A stretch of DNA of 64,000 bases, from positions 313,240-377,239 of the forward strand of contig NZ_LMBW01000001.1 of assembly GCF_001439915.1 (NCBI RefSeq), written 5' to 3'. Below the pieces are notes generated by a model, which saw only the letters and a program-made list of their open reading frames with translations, had not been told where the DNA came from and did not search any database. The stretch comes from Fredinandcohnia humi. Its GTDB lineage: Bacteria; Bacillota; Bacilli; Bacillales; Bacillaceae_L. Below are positions 40,152-49,931 of this stretch, piece by piece (position 1 is the stretch's first letter; every line of letters starts with the position of its first letter). The translations under genes were made by a program, and so were the position numbers.

Positions 40152-41302
40152 TGGATGCACTATTTCCAACCTATGCGAGATGGGATTTGACGGTTGAATC
40201 GGCAGAGGGTTCAATCATTGTAGATCAAACAGGGAAAAAATATTTAGATTTTGTTTCTGGAATCGCGGTTTGTAATCTTGGACATCGCCACCCGGCTGTC
40301 ATCGAAGCCATGGAAGAACAGATGAAAAAATATTGGCATGTTTCGAATTTATTTAAATCTGATATTCAACAAGAAGTAGCCGGGAAGCTTGTAGCGAACT
40401 CGGAACTAGATGCAGTTTTCTTCTGTAATAGTGGTGCTGAGGCAAATGAAGCAGCATTAAAGCTTGCCCGAAAATATACACAAAAATCAAAGGTTATTAC
40501 ATTTCAACAATCCTTCCATGGCAGAACATTCGGTACGATGGCTGCAACAGGGCAGGATAAAATCCATTCAGGATTTGGACCACTCCTACAGGAATTTGTA
40601 TATCATCCTTATAATGATAGTAAAGCATTAGAGGAAGCTATGAATGATACAGTCGCAGCGGTTATGGTTGAGGTTATTCAAGGAGAAGGTGGAGTCGTTC
40701 CTGGAACAGAAAAGTTTCTAAAAAAGATTGAAGAGCTTTGTAAGAAAAATGGCTCGCTTTTTATTATTGATGAGGTTCAAACGGGGATTGGCCGAACAGG
40801 AAAAGCGTTTGCTCACCAACACTACAATCTATCACCTGATATTATTACACTTGCAAAAGGTTTAGGAAGCGGTCTTCCTGTTGGTGCAATGGTTGGAAAG
40901 GAAAAGCTGAAGGAGGCATTTGGACCAGGTTCACATGGTTCCACATTTGGCGGCAACCCAATTTCATTAGCGGCAGCTAAAGCAACATTATCGATTATTT
41001 TTCAAGAAGAATTTTTAACAGAGGTTAAGAAAAAAGGTGTTTATTTAAAGGCAGAGCTTACAAAAGCACTAGCGGATCAAGACTTCGTGACAGAGATTCG
41101 CGGATGTGGATTAATGCTCGGAATTGCTTGTAAAGCTGAAGTAGCAGCAAATATTACAAAACTGCGTGAAAATGGACTGTTAGTTCTTCAGGCTGGACCA
41201 AATGTCATTCGACTTTTACCACCGTTAACTGTAACTTACGAAGAAATGGATGAAGCAGTTAAGCTAATCAAGAATTGCCTTGTTGCTGAGTATATATCTT
41301 AA
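40151..41302 (+). CDS. argD: N-acetylornithine aminotransferase ArgD
   Basis: A 383-residue class III PLP aminotransferase. It shows [30 protein letters not shown], the Asp of [13 protein letters not shown], and the PLP Lys in [11 protein letters not shown] (about residue 236). It converts N-acetylglutamate semialdehyde to N-acetylornithine. It is the last gene before carA, which has its own ArgR-type boxes. Confidence 0.93.
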   Translation: MDALFPTYARWDLTVESAEGSIIVDQTGKKYLDFVSGIAVCNLGHRHPAVIEAMEEQMKKYWHVSNLFKSDIQQEVAGKLVANSELDAVFFCNSGAEANEAALKLARKYTQKSKVITFQQSFHGRTFGTMAATGQDKIHSGFGPLLQEFVYHPYNDSKALEEAMNDTVAAVMVEVIQGEGGVVPGTEKFLKKIEELCKKNGSLFIIDEVQTGIGRTGKAFAHQHYNLSPDIITLAKGLGSGLPVGAMVGKEKLKEAFGPGSHGSTFGGNPISLAAAKATLSIIFQEEFLTEVKKKGVYLKAELTKALADQDFVTEIRGCGLMLGIACKAEVAANITKLRENGLLVLQAGPNVIRLLPPLTVTYEEMDEAVKLIKNCLVAEYIS

Positions 41303-41348
41303 CGATTCTGTGGGGAGTTAGGAATGTTTCTACCAACGAGTAATACAA

Positions 41349-41402
41349 TTCATTTTTTTTGAATATCTTTGTATAAAAATACGGCTACCCAAATAAAAAT
41401 AC
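41349..41402 (+). promoter_or_regulatory. ArgR-type boxes and probable promoter of carAB-argF
   Basis: Two direct copies of ATAAAAATAC (41373-41382 and 41393-41402), 20 bases apart, match the ARG box core. TTCATT (41349-41354), a 17-base spacer and TATAAA (41372-41377) could be the promoter. The boxes would overlap the -10 and start site. Confidence 0.6.
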
Positions 41403-41413
41403 GAGGTGAAACC

Positions 41414-41842
41414 ATGAAGGGATATCTGCACTTAGAGAATGGTGAAAGCTTTGAAGGTAATTTTTTCGAGAATAGCTCAAGCCGGGCGGGTGAGGGTGAA
41501 ATCGTATTCTATACTGGAATGACTGGCTATCAGGATGTAATAACCGATCCTTCCAATAAAAATCAAATTATTGTTTTCACTTACCCCCTCATCGGTAATT
41601 GCGGAATTAATGAGCTTGAGTTTAATACGAAACCTCAGGTTGCAGGGATCATCCTGTATGAAACGAAGGATACCCATTCTCACTATGATGGCAAATACTC
41701 ACTAAATCAGTATGTAAAGAAGTGGAATATTCCATTGCTCTCACATGTGGATACACGTGCGGTTGTGAAAAGAATACGAGACAGAAAGACAGAAAAAGCA
41801 ATCATTAGTCAGCAACCTGCTCTAGCGGGAGTATTGAATTAA
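41414..41842 (+). CDS. carA: Truncated carbamoyl-phosphate synthase small subunit (CarA), glutaminase domain missing
   Basis: Only 142 residues, against about 355 in B. subtilis CarA. What is present is the N-terminal CPSase small-chain domain (MKGYLHLENGESFEG, GEIVFYTGMTGYQDVITDPS, HVDTRAVVKRIRD). The class I glutamine amidotransferase domain with its catalytic Cys-His-Glu is absent. There is no room for it, because carB begins 60 bases after the stop. The stop follows ALAGVLN, so the break looks like a clean in-frame deletion or fusion rather than a frameshift. The remnant could still bind CarB but cannot supply ammonia from glutamine. A pyrimidine-linked PyrAA elsewhere might substitute. 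Confidence 0.87.
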   Translation: MKGYLHLENGESFEGNFFENSSSRAGEGEIVFYTGMTGYQDVITDPSNKNQIIVFTYPLIGNCGINELEFNTKPQVAGIILYETKDTHSHYDGKYSLNQYVKKWNIPLLSHVDTRAVVKRIRDRKTEKAIISQQPALAGVLN

Positions 41843-41902
41843 GTTGTACCAGTGAAAGCTACAGATTTTCGTACAAACGTAAAGGTTAGGAGAGAAAAGT
41901 TT

Positions 41903-44900
41903 ATGCCTAAAGATCATTCCATTCAATCTATATTAGTAATTGGCTCAGGTCCTATCGTCATCGGGCAGGCTGCAGAATTTGATTATTCTGGTACACAGGG
42001 CTGTAGGGCATTGCGGGAAGAAGGCTTCAAAGTCATATTGGTGAATAACAATCCAGCAACCATCATGACCGATGAAGTCAATGCCGATGTTGTGTATTTT
42101 GAGCCACTTACAGTTGAAAGCATCGAGAAAATCATTGCAAAAGAACGTCCAGATGGATTACTTGCAACCCTGGGTGGTCAAACAGGCTTAAATTTAGCTT
42201 TTAGCCTAAGTGAACATGGAATATTAGATAAATATAATGTCAAAGTGCTTGGGACATCGATTGACTCCATTAAAAAAGGAGAGGATCGAGAGGCTTTTCG
42301 AAGCTTAATGAATGAATTAAATGAGCCAGTGCCTGACAGTGATATTGTTACAACGGTTGAGGAAGCGATTGCTTTTGTCCAAAGGATAGGATTTCCAGTC
42401 ATTATTCGTCCAGCATACACATTGGGGGGAACAGGAGGAGGCATTGCGCACGAACAGCAGCAATTGATTGATCTTACAAAAAATGGCTTGTCCGAAAGCC
42501 CAATTACTCAATGTTTGATTGAAAAAAGCATTGCTGGATATAAAGAAATTGAATATGAGGTTATGCGTGACAAAAATGGAACCTTCATTACGATCTGTAA
42601 TATGGAAAACATCGACCCAGTAGGCATTCATACGGGCGATTCAATCGTTGTCGCTCCTTCACAAACCTTAACAGATGATGAATACAAAATGCTTCAAGCT
42701 TCATCGGCAAAAATTATCTCAGCATTGGGTATTGTTGGTGGATGTAATATTCAATTTGCATTGGACCCTTATAGTAAAAACTATTATCTTATCGAGGTAA
42801 ATCCACGTGTAAGTCGTTCTTCAGCACTTGCATCAAAAGCGACTGGTTATCCGATCGCAAAAATAACAGCTAGACTTGCAGTTGGCTATACATTGGAAGA
42901 ATTAATCAACCCCATAACAGGTAACCCATTTAGTTCAGAACCTGCATTAGATTATGTGGTTGTAAAATTCCCGCGCTTCCCATTTGATAAATTCACAGAT
43001 GTTCCGAATGTACTTGGAACACAAATGAAAGCGACGGGAGAGGTCATGTCACTTGATGTTAACCTTGAAGGCGCTATCCAAAAAGCGGTTCATTCCTTAG
43101 ATGGGGAAAACGAAAGCTTACGATTACCTAAATTAGCAAGTTATTCAGCTGCCGAGCTTTATCAACTTGTTGAAAAGAGTAGTGAAAATCGATTTTTCGC
43201 GGTACTCGAACTGTTAAGAAGAGGAACTACTGTTGAGGAAATTCATGCTCTCTCAAAAATGGATTCGTTCTTCCTGAACATTTTCAAATCAATCGTGGAA
43301 TTTGAGGTTAAAATTAGCCAAACCAAAGTCAATGAGTTCTCAAAGGAATTCATGCATGAGTTAAAAGAAAAAGGGTTTACTGACCAATATATCGCATTCC
43401 TCATTGGCGAGGATGAAATGACGATTCGTGCGAAACGTAAGGAACTTGGGATTATCCCTAGTTATAAAAGTGTGGATACATGTGCTGGTGCATTTGCATC
43501 CCAGTCCTCTTATTATTACTCAAGCTATTTTGGAGAAAATGAGACGCAAGGATCTACGAAACAAAAGGTATTAATTCTAGGCTCCGGACCCATTCGAATC
43601 GGTCAAGGGATCGAATTTGATTACAGCTCTGTTCATGGAATTTTTGCATTACAAGAGGAAGGCTATGAGACGCTCTTACTAAATAACAACCCGGAAACAG
43701 TAAGTACTGATTATGAAATTGCGGATAAATTGTTTTTCGAACCATTAACATTTGAACATGTGTTAAATGTAATCGAAGCCGAAAAAGTAGATCAGGTGAT
43801 TGTGCAATTTGGCGGTCAAACAGCCATCAATCTTGCTCAAGGATTAGAAGCAGCCGGTATATCGATTGTGGGAATTACCCACGACATTATTGACCAGCTT
43901 GAAGACCGTGACCGTTTTTATAAGCTGTTAGAAAAGTCGAATATCCCGCATATTCCCGGTGAGATGGCTGATAATACGCAAGAACTGGTGGTAAAGGCAT
44001 CTGAAATCGGCTATCCGGTGTTAATCCGTCCATCCTATGTAATCGGTGGGAAAGGGATGGTTGTCATCAATGATGAGGGTAAGCTTGCATCCTTTGTAAA
44101 AGGGATATCAAAAGATTCATTTCCGCTCCTAATTGATGCATATGTACCTGGTTTGGAAATTGAAGTTGACTTACTTTCCGATGGGAACGAGATCCTCATT
44201 CCTGCCATTGTTGAACATATTGAAAAAGCAGGCGTTCACTCTGGTGACAGTCACGCGATTATTCCAGCTGTTTCATTATCTGAAGTAAACAAAAAAACAG
44301 TCACAGATTATGCCGAAAAAATTGTTCGTGAACTACAGTTTAAAGGGATTATGAATATCCAATTTGTTGTCAATGACAATCAAATTTACGTCCTTGAAGT
44401 GAACCCGCGTGCTAGCCGTACAGTTCCAATTATCAGTAAAATTACAGGGATTCCGATGGCGCAGCTAGCTTCAAAGCTTATACTTGGAAAGTCACTGCAA
44501 GAGGTATCATCGCAAACAGGCTTATTACCTGATTTACCTTACTTTACGGTGAAATATCCAGTTTTCTCAACCTATAAATTGCTTGGCGATCCAACGGTCG
44601 GACCGGAGATGAAATCAACTGGTGAAGGAATAAGTATAGCAGCAACGATTGAAGAGGCTTTAACAAAGGTTTTCCATAGCTATATTCTTTCAAAAAAAGG
44701 TGCAGACGAAATTGTTTTCGATAAGGATCTGATTCCTTCAGAAATAAAGCAATTTGCCAAGCAAATGGGATTAAAAATAGAAGCGGCTACTAACATTTCA
44801 GAATGGACGAAGAGCGATAAGGCTTTAGCATTTGTAAGTCTAACCAATGACGAAAAATCAAAAAAGAATAAAATAGAGGCAAGTCAGAAGCGAATTCATG

Positions 44901-45025
44901 TTTTTACAGAAATTGAGACATTACACGCATTTTTAAAAGCATTTAGAGATTCTCATTTTTCAGTCAAGTCAATCCAAGAACTCCGGGGTACAATCAATAA
45001 TGCGAAAGAAGTGATTAGCAAATGA
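41903..45025 (+). CDS. carB: Carbamoyl-phosphate synthase large subunit CarB
   Basis: A 1040-residue enzyme made of two similar ATP-grasp synthetase halves. The first has [19 protein letters not shown] near residue 14 and [12 protein letters not shown]. The second has [18 protein letters not shown] near 557 and [12 protein letters not shown] shorter C-terminal allosteric domain follows. Both nucleotide sites look intact. ATG 41903 has AGGAGAG 11 bases upstream; an in-frame GTG at 41852 would add 17 codons without a ribosome-binding site. The arginine-type enzyme delivers carbamoyl phosphate to ArgF, whose start overlaps its stop. Confidence 0.92.
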   Translation: MPKDHSIQSILVIGSGPIVIGQAAEFDYSGTQGCRALREEGFKVILVNNNPATIMTDEVNADVVYFEPLTVESIEKIIAKERPDGLLATLGGQTGLNLAFSLSEHGILDKYNVKVLGTSIDSIKKGEDREAFRSLMNELNEPVPDSDIVTTVEEAIAFVQRIGFPVIIRPAYTLGGTGGGIAHEQQQLIDLTKNGLSESPITQCLIEKSIAGYKEIEYEVMRDKNGTFITICNMENIDPVGIHTGDSIVVAPSQTLTDDEYKMLQASSAKIISALGIVGGCNIQFALDPYSKNYYLIEVNPRVSRSSALASKATGYPIAKITARLAVGYTLEELINPITGNPFSSEPALDYVVVKFPRFPFDKFTDVPNVLGTQMKATGEVMSLDVNLEGAIQKAVHSLDGENESLRLPKLASYSAAELYQLVEKSSENRFFAVLELLRRGTTVEEIHALSKMDSFFLNIFKSIVEFEVKISQTKVNEFSKEFMHELKEKGFTDQYIAFLIGEDEMTIRAKRKELGIIPSYKSVDTCAGAFASQSSYYYSSYFGENETQGSTKQKVLILGSGPIRIGQGIEFDYSSVHGIFALQEEGYETLLLNNNPETVSTDYEIADKLFFEPLTFEHVLNVIEAEKVDQVIVQFGGQTAINLAQGLEAAGISIVGITHDIIDQLEDRDRFYKLLEKSNIPHIPGEMADNTQELVVKASEIGYPVLIRPSYVIGGKGMVVINDEGKLASFVKGISKDSFPLLIDAYVPGLEIEVDLLSDGNEILIPAIVEHIEKAGVHSGDSHAIIPAVSLSEVNKKTVTDYAEKIVRELQFKGIMNIQFVVNDNQIYVLEVNPRASRTVPIISKITGIPMAQLASKLILGKSLQEVSSQTGLLPDLPYFTVKYPVFSTYKLLGDPTVGPEMKSTGEGISIAATIEEALTKVFHSYILSKKGADEIVFDKDLIPSEIKQFAKQMGLKIEAATNISEWTKSDKALAFVSLTNDEKSKKNKIEASQKRIHVFTEIETLHAFLKAFRDSHFSVKSIQELRGTINNAKEVISK

Positions 45026-45981
45026 CAACTACTTTAAAACATAATGTAGATAAGGCGTTAAAAGGAAAGGATTTACTCACCCTTCTTGATTTAACGCAGG
45101 AAGATATACTCGACTTATTAGACTCAGCTATGGAAATCAAGCAAAAGCATAAAAATGGGGAAGAAACACCTTATTTAAAAGGAAAAACGTTAGCAATGAT
45201 TTTTGAAAAGCATTCAACCCGTACCAGGGTATCATTTGAAGCAGGAATGCTGCAGTTGGGCGGAAATGCAATATACCTGAATAGCAATGATATGCAATTA
45301 GGTAGAGGGGAATCAATTGCAGATACTGCGATGGTTTTATCTGAGTATGTTGATGCAATCATGATTCGTACATTTGAGCACGAAAAAATTGAGGAGCTTG
45401 CGAATTTCGCGAGTATACCAGTCATCAATGGCTTAACCGAAGATTTTCACCCATGCCAAGCGTTAGCAGATTTACTAACTATTTATGAACAAAAGAAAAC
45501 CTTCAAAGGCAGCAAACTCGTCTATGTCGGAGATGGCAATAATGTTGCCCATTCATTAATGATTGCGGCAGCCAAGGTTGGATTAGACTGTACGGTTGTT
45601 TGCCCACCCGGGTATGCCCCGAAATCTTTTATTGTAGAGAAAGCAAAAGAAATTGCGAAAGAGACAAATGCGGTCATTGAGATTAATCATGATCCAGTCG
45701 GTGGATTGAAAGGCGCCGATTTTATTTATACTGATGTGTGGGCAAGCATGGGGCAAGAAAAGGAACAACAAGAAAGAATGCAAGCGTTCATGCCTTATCA
45801 GGTTAATCCAGAGCTTGTAAGTGCAGCTAATGAGGATTATAGTTTTTTACACTGTCTACCTGCACATCGAGGTGAAGAGGTAACTGCTGAGGTAATCGAT
45901 GGACCACATTCTCTTGTGTTTGAACAAGCAGGGAATCGCTTGCACGCTCAAAAAGCCGTTCTTAAAGCAATTATGGAATAA
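45022..45981 (+). CDS. argF: Ornithine carbamoyltransferase ArgF
   Basis: A 319-residue transferase with the carbamoyl phosphate motif STRTR (about residue 65), [10 protein letters not shown], and the ornithine-site [11 protein letters not shown] near 278. It makes citrulline. ATGA overlap with carB ensures coupled translation. A terminator follows, ending the operon as in B. subtilis. Confidence 0.94.
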   Translation: MTTTLKHNVDKALKGKDLLTLLDLTQEDILDLLDSAMEIKQKHKNGEETPYLKGKTLAMIFEKHSTRTRVSFEAGMLQLGGNAIYLNSNDMQLGRGESIADTAMVLSEYVDAIMIRTFEHEKIEELANFASIPVINGLTEDFHPCQALADLLTIYEQKKTFKGSKLVYVGDGNNVAHSLMIAAAKVGLDCTVVCPPGYAPKSFIVEKAKEIAKETNAVIEINHDPVGGLKGADFIYTDVWASMGQEKEQQERMQAFMPYQVNPELVSAANEDYSFLHCLPAHRGEEVTAEVIDGPHSLVFEQAGNRLHAQKAVLKAIME

Positions 45982-45987
45982 ATAACT

Positions 45988-46024
45988 TAAAACCTCAGCC
46001 CTCAATGGTGCTGTGGTTTTTTTC
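45988..46024 (+). terminator. Terminator of the arginine operon
   Basis: AAACCTCAGC pairs imperfectly with GCTGTGGTTT and is followed by TTTTTTT, just behind argF. Confidence 0.75.
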
Positions 46025-46084
46025 ATGATTTTAAATGGGAGTGGGAATAGTAATTATGTATTACTTATCAAAAGGAGGATGATG

Positions 46085-46264
46085 ATGGGGCAAAGTCATG
46101 AATTTCGTGCAGGGCAAAAAGCACCGAATAATGGGATTTATGTAGAAATCGGCGAAACGGGGGATATGGTTAAGAACCCAAAAAGTGTAAAATTAAGTGC
46201 CGGTGACCCATTTCCGGAAAACTCTAACGACAACCGCAAATGGACATATAACAGAAAACCGTAA
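46085..46264 (+). CDS. yjzC: YjzC family small protein
   Basis: A 59-residue polar protein (GQSHEFRAGQKAPNNGIY, SAGDPFPENSNDNRKW) matching YjzC in length and position after argF. It has AAAGGAGG upstream and no known function. I start at the second of two adjacent ATG codons, which gives the family N-terminus. It is followed by a terminator shared with yjzD. Confidence 0.87.
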   Translation: MGQSHEFRAGQKAPNNGIYVEIGETGDMVKNPKSVKLSAGDPFPENSNDNRKWTYNRKP

Positions 46265-46283
46265 AGCTGTAAGCTAGGAAAAC

Positions 46284-46312
46284 AAAAAAAGACCCAATCG
46301 GGTCTTTTTTTG
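46284..46312. terminator. Bidirectional terminator between yjzC and yjzD
   Basis: AAAAAAAGACCC and GGGTCTTTTTTT around AATC, usable from both sides. Confidence 0.88.
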
Positions 46313-46315
46313 CAT

Positions 46316-46504
46316 TTAATGATTAGGTTCCTCTACAGGCTCATTTGGAATAACAGAACCTAAAATAATGATTAGGGCTGTAACAACAACAGCTACGATT
46401 GAAGCTGTCTTAAATGAATATGTAGCCGCCATCATCGATCCAATAACATATGAAGCCATTTGGATGAGGAGGAATGTCCAAAAAAATGTCCAAAAATAAC
46501 GCAA
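46316..46504 (-). CDS. yjzD: YjzD/DUF2929 membrane protein
   Basis: A 62-residue protein with two membrane helices (about 3-22 and 30-50), family DUF2929, in the yjzD position. TTG 46504 lies five bases after GGGGTGA and gives an N-terminus (RYFWTFFWTFLL) like that of the B. subtilis protein; GTG 46513 lies inside that site. The function is unknown. Confidence 0.82.
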   Translation of the reverse strand: MRYFWTFFWTFLLIQMASYVIGSMMAATYSFKTASIVAVVVTALIIILGSVIPNEPVEEPNH

Positions 46505-46657
46505 TGAATTCACCCCATTAAACGCAGTTATGTAATTAGTTTACCACAATTGTCACTTGATAGAAAAGATATTTGTAGGCATTTCACCCAATCATCTTTT
46601 AATTCCACAACATACACTAATAACGAAGGACGAAAATCAGAAGTAGGAGAAGAGAGC

Positions 46658-47392
46658 ATGGTACAAAATAAACTTTTTTTCAAACTTGATACGGAGTGGT
46701 CTGCTCTTCATTTGCCAAAACGTCCAAATGGCTTCGCAGTTTTAATCATCGGGGATAAAACAAATTTTGTAGAAGAGAACTCAAGCTATTGGATTCAAAA
46801 CTACGCTAGGTCTCAAATTCTCGAATACCTAAAGGATGATGGATATACAGTATTTTATTCCAACTTATACGGAGCAAATTGGGGAAATCCAGCTTCCGTC
46901 AAATTTGCAACACAACTCTATCACATCATTATGAAACAAGAAATCCTCAACAAACGTATTCATATTTTGGCGGAAGGTATGGGCGCATTAACAGCAATGC
47001 AGTTAAGCAACAAGCTAAAAGGAGAAATTCGTTCGATGGCTTTCTTAAATCCATGCATTGATCTCGTGGCACATATCGATAATGAAAGAAAAAATAAATT
47101 TTTTTATAAAAAGCTGATAAAGGAAATTGCACGAGCATATCAGCTTGAGGAACCTGAAGTTGAAACAAATATTGAAAAATTGGCACCAAGAGACCAGTTA
47201 CTTTTTCCAAATGTCCCAATCAAAATTTGGCATAGCACAAATGAAAAGACCTACACTTCGGAAATTCACACTAAGAAATACCAAAGCAACGGAAATGAGA
47301 TGTTGACGTTAAGCTATCACCATAGTGAAAATATATATGCATTTAGTCGCTCAATTGGTAGCTTTTACAAAGAAAATGAAAAGGATTTATGA
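46658..47392 (+). CDS. yjaU: YjaU-like alpha/beta-hydrolase-fold protein
   Basis: A 244-residue protein with the alpha/beta hydrolase layout: the VLIIGDK strand and YSNLYGANWGNP near the front, then HILAEGMGALTAMQ where the nucleophile elbow should be. The consensus GxSxG reads A-E-G-M-G, so the catalytic Ser is replaced by Gly and hydrolysis by the usual mechanism is unlikely. ATG 46658 follows AGGAGA. The order matches yjaU of B. subtilis. A terminator follows at 47393. Confidence 0.75.
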   Translation: MVQNKLFFKLDTEWSALHLPKRPNGFAVLIIGDKTNFVEENSSYWIQNYARSQILEYLKDDGYTVFYSNLYGANWGNPASVKFATQLYHIIMKQEILNKRIHILAEGMGALTAMQLSNKLKGEIRSMAFLNPCIDLVAHIDNERKNKFFYKKLIKEIARAYQLEEPEVETNIEKLAPRDQLLFPNVPIKIWHSTNEKTYTSEIHTKKYQSNGNEMLTLSYHHSENIYAFSRSIGSFYKENEKDL

Positions 47393-47430
47393 AAAGTCCC
47401 AATTCTTTTGTTAGAATAGGGACTTTTTAT
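47393..47430 (+). terminator. Terminator of yjaU
   Basis: AAAGTCCC-AATTCT pairs with AGAATA-GGGACTTT, followed by TTATTT, straight after the stop. Confidence 0.82.
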
Positions 47431-47496
47431 TTGCCGACAAGCATACGATACTGTAACTCTATTCAGTAGGGAATTAAACCCTACTGAATAGAGTTA

Positions 47497-47588
47497 AGCC
47501 TCCGGCGGATGCCACGATTTTTTAAAGGAAAATTTTCGAGCTTGCTCGAAAAAAATCGGGCGCAAATACGCCAAGGCGCATTTGATTA
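47497..47588. repeat. Dispersed repeat family B, short copy
   Basis: It runs from CCTCCGGCGGATGCCACGA to GGCGCATTTGATTAA, with TTTTCGAGC-TTG-CTCGAAAA as the central hairpin in place of the longer module of the 35526 copy. It lies in front of yjaV. Confidence 0.78.
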
Positions 47589-47610
47589 AATTGTATAGGA
47601 GATGTTACAA

Positions 47611-48177
47611 GTGAAGAAGGTCATACTATTCGACGCTTTCTCGTTTGTAGGATATGGACTCTGCTGCAGGATGATGGACAAAGAAATCCATGTAGTCGGT
47701 GTAGATACGAACCCGATGGAAAATAGCTCCGAAGAGGATAAAATGCTGCGTATCGGGCGTAATGCCTTTTTTGAATTTATAGAGTTGCCGAAAGCAATGT
47801 CGGGCCAAAGCATGTTTGCCCAAACAGATGCGGTGATTTATCCATGGTATGGTCCAAACTCCTCAGACCGGATTAAAGAAAAAGGGGAAATGCTTCAACT
47901 AGTACTTGAATACTGTAATCATACAAAAACAAAGCTAGTTCTGGTTTCTGCACAATCGTTAGACCGGAATACAAAAGATGATTTAGACGACGAATTAAAT
48001 GATAGCTGGTATTCCAAAATAAATATTGATAATAGTCTATTCGAGCACCGAAAAATTCGAACAACAAATATTGAGTGTTTGTTTACGTTTATCGATTTTA
48101 CGAATAAAGAGTTGGAGGAAGGAATCCATAAAAAGAATGAACACGAAGAGTGGATTTCCCAAAACTTTTATGTCTAG
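47611..48177 (+). CDS. yjaV: YjaV-like protein, Rossmann-type
   Basis: A 188-residue protein beginning KKVILFDAFSFVGYGLCCRMMD, then VVGVDTNPMENSSEEDKMLRIGRNAFF, which resembles an NAD-binding Rossmann start and acidic-loop pattern. It has LVLVSAQSLDR in the middle. The gene holds the yjaV position next to med. The function is unknown. GTG 47611 lies eight bases after TAGGAG; ATG 47602 directly abuts it and is less likely. Confidence 0.72.
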   Translation: MKKVILFDAFSFVGYGLCCRMMDKEIHVVGVDTNPMENSSEEDKMLRIGRNAFFEFIELPKAMSGQSMFAQTDAVIYPWYGPNSSDRIKEKGEMLQLVLEYCNHTKTKLVLVSAQSLDRNTKDDLDDELNDSWYSKINIDNSLFEHRKIRTTNIECLFTFIDFTNKELEEGIHKKNEHEEWISQNFYV

Positions 48178-48263
48178 ATACTTCTTTTGCTTTCCAATTA
48201 GCTAAAAGTACAATAAAATATAAAGTATAATTGGATGTTTTCGTTTTTGAAGGGGTTGTAGTC

Positions 48264-49220
48264 ATGCAAAAGTTGTTTAGGTGGGTGACACTCTTATTTC
48301 TATTATCCATCCTTGTATCCTGTGGACAAACGGATGCCAAGACCGGGTTGGGAAAAGTAGGCTTACTTGTACCGGATACAATTGATGATCAAGTATGGGG
48401 TACAGAAGGATATAAGGGGTTATTGCAAATAAAATCAAAATTTCAGGCCGATGTCTTTTACAAAGAAGGAATTATCTCGGAAGCTGCAACACGAACAGCA
48501 GTGGATGAATTTGTAGATAATGGCGTCAATTTAATATTTGGTCATGGAAGTGAATATGCTGATATTTTTAATGAGATTGCAGATGAATACCCTGATGTCC
48601 ATTTCATTTTTTTTAATGGAAATACGAAAAAAAAGAATGTTACAAGCCTAAACTTTGATGGGCATGCCATGGGCTTCTTCGGTGGTATGGTCGCCGGAAA
48701 AATGACGGAAGCAAACAAAGTCGGGATCATTGCTGCATTTGAATGGCAACCGGAGATCAATGGATTTTATGAAGGTGTGTTATTTCAAAATGATGAAGTT
48801 GATGTAGATATTGGCTATGTCGGGAACTGGGATGACAGTGAAAAGGCAATATCAATAGCGGAGAAAATGATAGCAGATGGTGTCGATATTATTTATCCTG
48901 CCGGGGATGGGTTCAATGTCCCTGTAATAGAAAGACTAAAAGAAGAAGGCCTATATGCGATTGGTTATGTTTCAGACCAATCTGACTTAGGGAAAGAAAC
49001 GGTTTACACAAGCACAGTACAGCATATAGACCTACTCTACTTATTGGTTACAAATCAATTTGATAAGGGCGAACTTAAGTCTGGCACTCTTTATTTTGAT
49101 TTCCAGGACGAGGTTATTTCAATGGGTACCTTTAGCCCGAAGGTAGATGAAAATTTTATCAATGAATTAAAAGGGTATATTAACGAATATAAAGAAACAG
49201 GAGACCTTCCATCAAAATAG
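48264..49220 (+). CDS. med: Med, BMP-family lipoprotein, positive regulator of comK expression
   Basis: A 318-residue lipoprotein: the signal ends in the lipobox ILVSC (Cys about 20), then a periplasmic-binding-protein fold of the Bmp/PnrA type (VGLLVPDTIDDQVWGTEGYKG, IFGHGSEYADIF, GHAMGFFGGMVAG, IIYPAGDGFNVPVIE). Bmp relatives bind nucleosides. In B. subtilis Med stimulates competence gene expression, and med is co-transcribed with comZ. Here no comZ follows: a terminator and an opposing gene come next. ATG 48264 has GAAGGGGTTG upstream. Confidence 0.87.
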   Translation: MQKLFRWVTLLFLLSILVSCGQTDAKTGLGKVGLLVPDTIDDQVWGTEGYKGLLQIKSKFQADVFYKEGIISEAATRTAVDEFVDNGVNLIFGHGSEYADIFNEIADEYPDVHFIFFNGNTKKKNVTSLNFDGHAMGFFGGMVAGKMTEANKVGIIAAFEWQPEINGFYEGVLFQNDEVDVDIGYVGNWDDSEKAISIAEKMIADGVDIIYPAGDGFNVPVIERLKEEGLYAIGYVSDQSDLGKETVYTSTVQHIDLLYLLVTNQFDKGELKSGTLYFDFQDEVISMGTFSPKVDENFINELKGYINEYKETGDLPSK

Positions 49221-49221
49221 A

Positions 49222-49257
49222 AGAAGCTATCACATGGTGATAGCTTCTTATTTTTTT
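49222..49257. terminator. Terminator between med and the convergent small gene
   Basis: GAAGCTATCAC and GTGATAGCTTC with loop ATG, followed by TTATTTTTTT. Confidence 0.88.
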
Positions 49258-49508
49258 CGAAAATAATCAAGGAGTGGAGAAATATCTTTAAATGCTGGCT
49301 TAATTTTATCGATTGAAGTCATTATCTCATCGATTTGACCCATCAGTTGATTGAAATCAACCCCTTCTCCTTTCTTTACTTCCGGAGCTCCATTTTCAAC
49401 TTTCCTAGCCCGCTGACCAAACATAAATTGATCAAACCGATCCGTTTTTGAAGATCCCCTTTTTTCATCTTCTTGCTTATCAGTAAAATTCTCTGGGTTA
49501 TCACTCAT
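49248..49508 (-). CDS. Hypothetical protein (86 aa), position of yjzB
   Basis: An 86-residue polar protein. The first 40 residues are charged and probably disordered (DKQEDEKRGSSKTDRFDQFMFG). The rest has heptad-like hydrophobics (FNQLMGQIDEIMTSIDKIKPAFKDI) and ends LLDYFRKK. No family is recognised. It stands where B. subtilis has yjzB, but I cannot confirm homology. The ribosome-binding site before ATG 49508 is weak (GGTGAAAAAG). Confidence 0.6.
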   Translation of the reverse strand: MSDNPENFTDKQEDEKRGSSKTDRFDQFMFGQRARKVENGAPEVKKGEGVDFNQLMGQIDEIMTSIDKIKPAFKDISPLLDYFRKK

Positions 49509-49651
49509 CTTTTTCACCAACTTTAATTTTAAATATTTCATGCAGAACCTATTTACTATAATCTTATGTAACATTGCACAAAATGTAATAGGCCTGTATC
49601 ACGCAAAACACTAGGCAAACGTGGAATCTTGGAAAAAATAAAACCAAAGAG

Positions 49652-49697
49652 TTGATAACCATGAAAAAATGAATTAAAATTAGTACCAAGTCATAAG
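49652..49697 (+). promoter_or_regulatory. Promoter and FapR-like operator of fabH-fabF
   Basis: TTGATA (49652-49657), a 17-base spacer and TAAAAT (49675-49680). ATTAGTACCAAGTCATAAG (49679-49697) has the left half of the FapR consensus (ATTAGTACC) intact and a degenerate right half. It overlaps the predicted start near 49687, where FapR would block initiation. Confidence 0.62.
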
Positions 49698-49753
49698 AAT
49701 TGATAATAATAGAAGTTGGTAAACAAAAGCTTTTTTAAAATTTAGGTTGTCAA

Positions 49754-49931
49754 TGTCTAGCTTCAGGCGCCATCGGCTCGCGGGTCTAGCCAATCGCTTC
49801 TGAAGGCAAAGAGCGCCTTCTGTCAGCGCTTGTCTTATGCTTGTCGCCTCTGCCAGGACGGCAAGGATTCCGGCGTTAGGCACAGGACGTGCCTGCCTTT
49901 AGCAGGAATTGGGGCGCCTTGTGCTTTTCTT
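49754..49931. repeat. Dispersed repeat family A, full copy in the fabH leader
   Basis: It runs from TGTCTAGCTTCAGGCGCC to GGGGCGCCTTGTGCTTTTCTT and includes GGCAC-AGGAC-GTGCC (49879-49893). It lies between the fabH promoter and its ribosome-binding site, so it should be transcribed as part of the 5' untranslated region. Confidence 0.85.
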
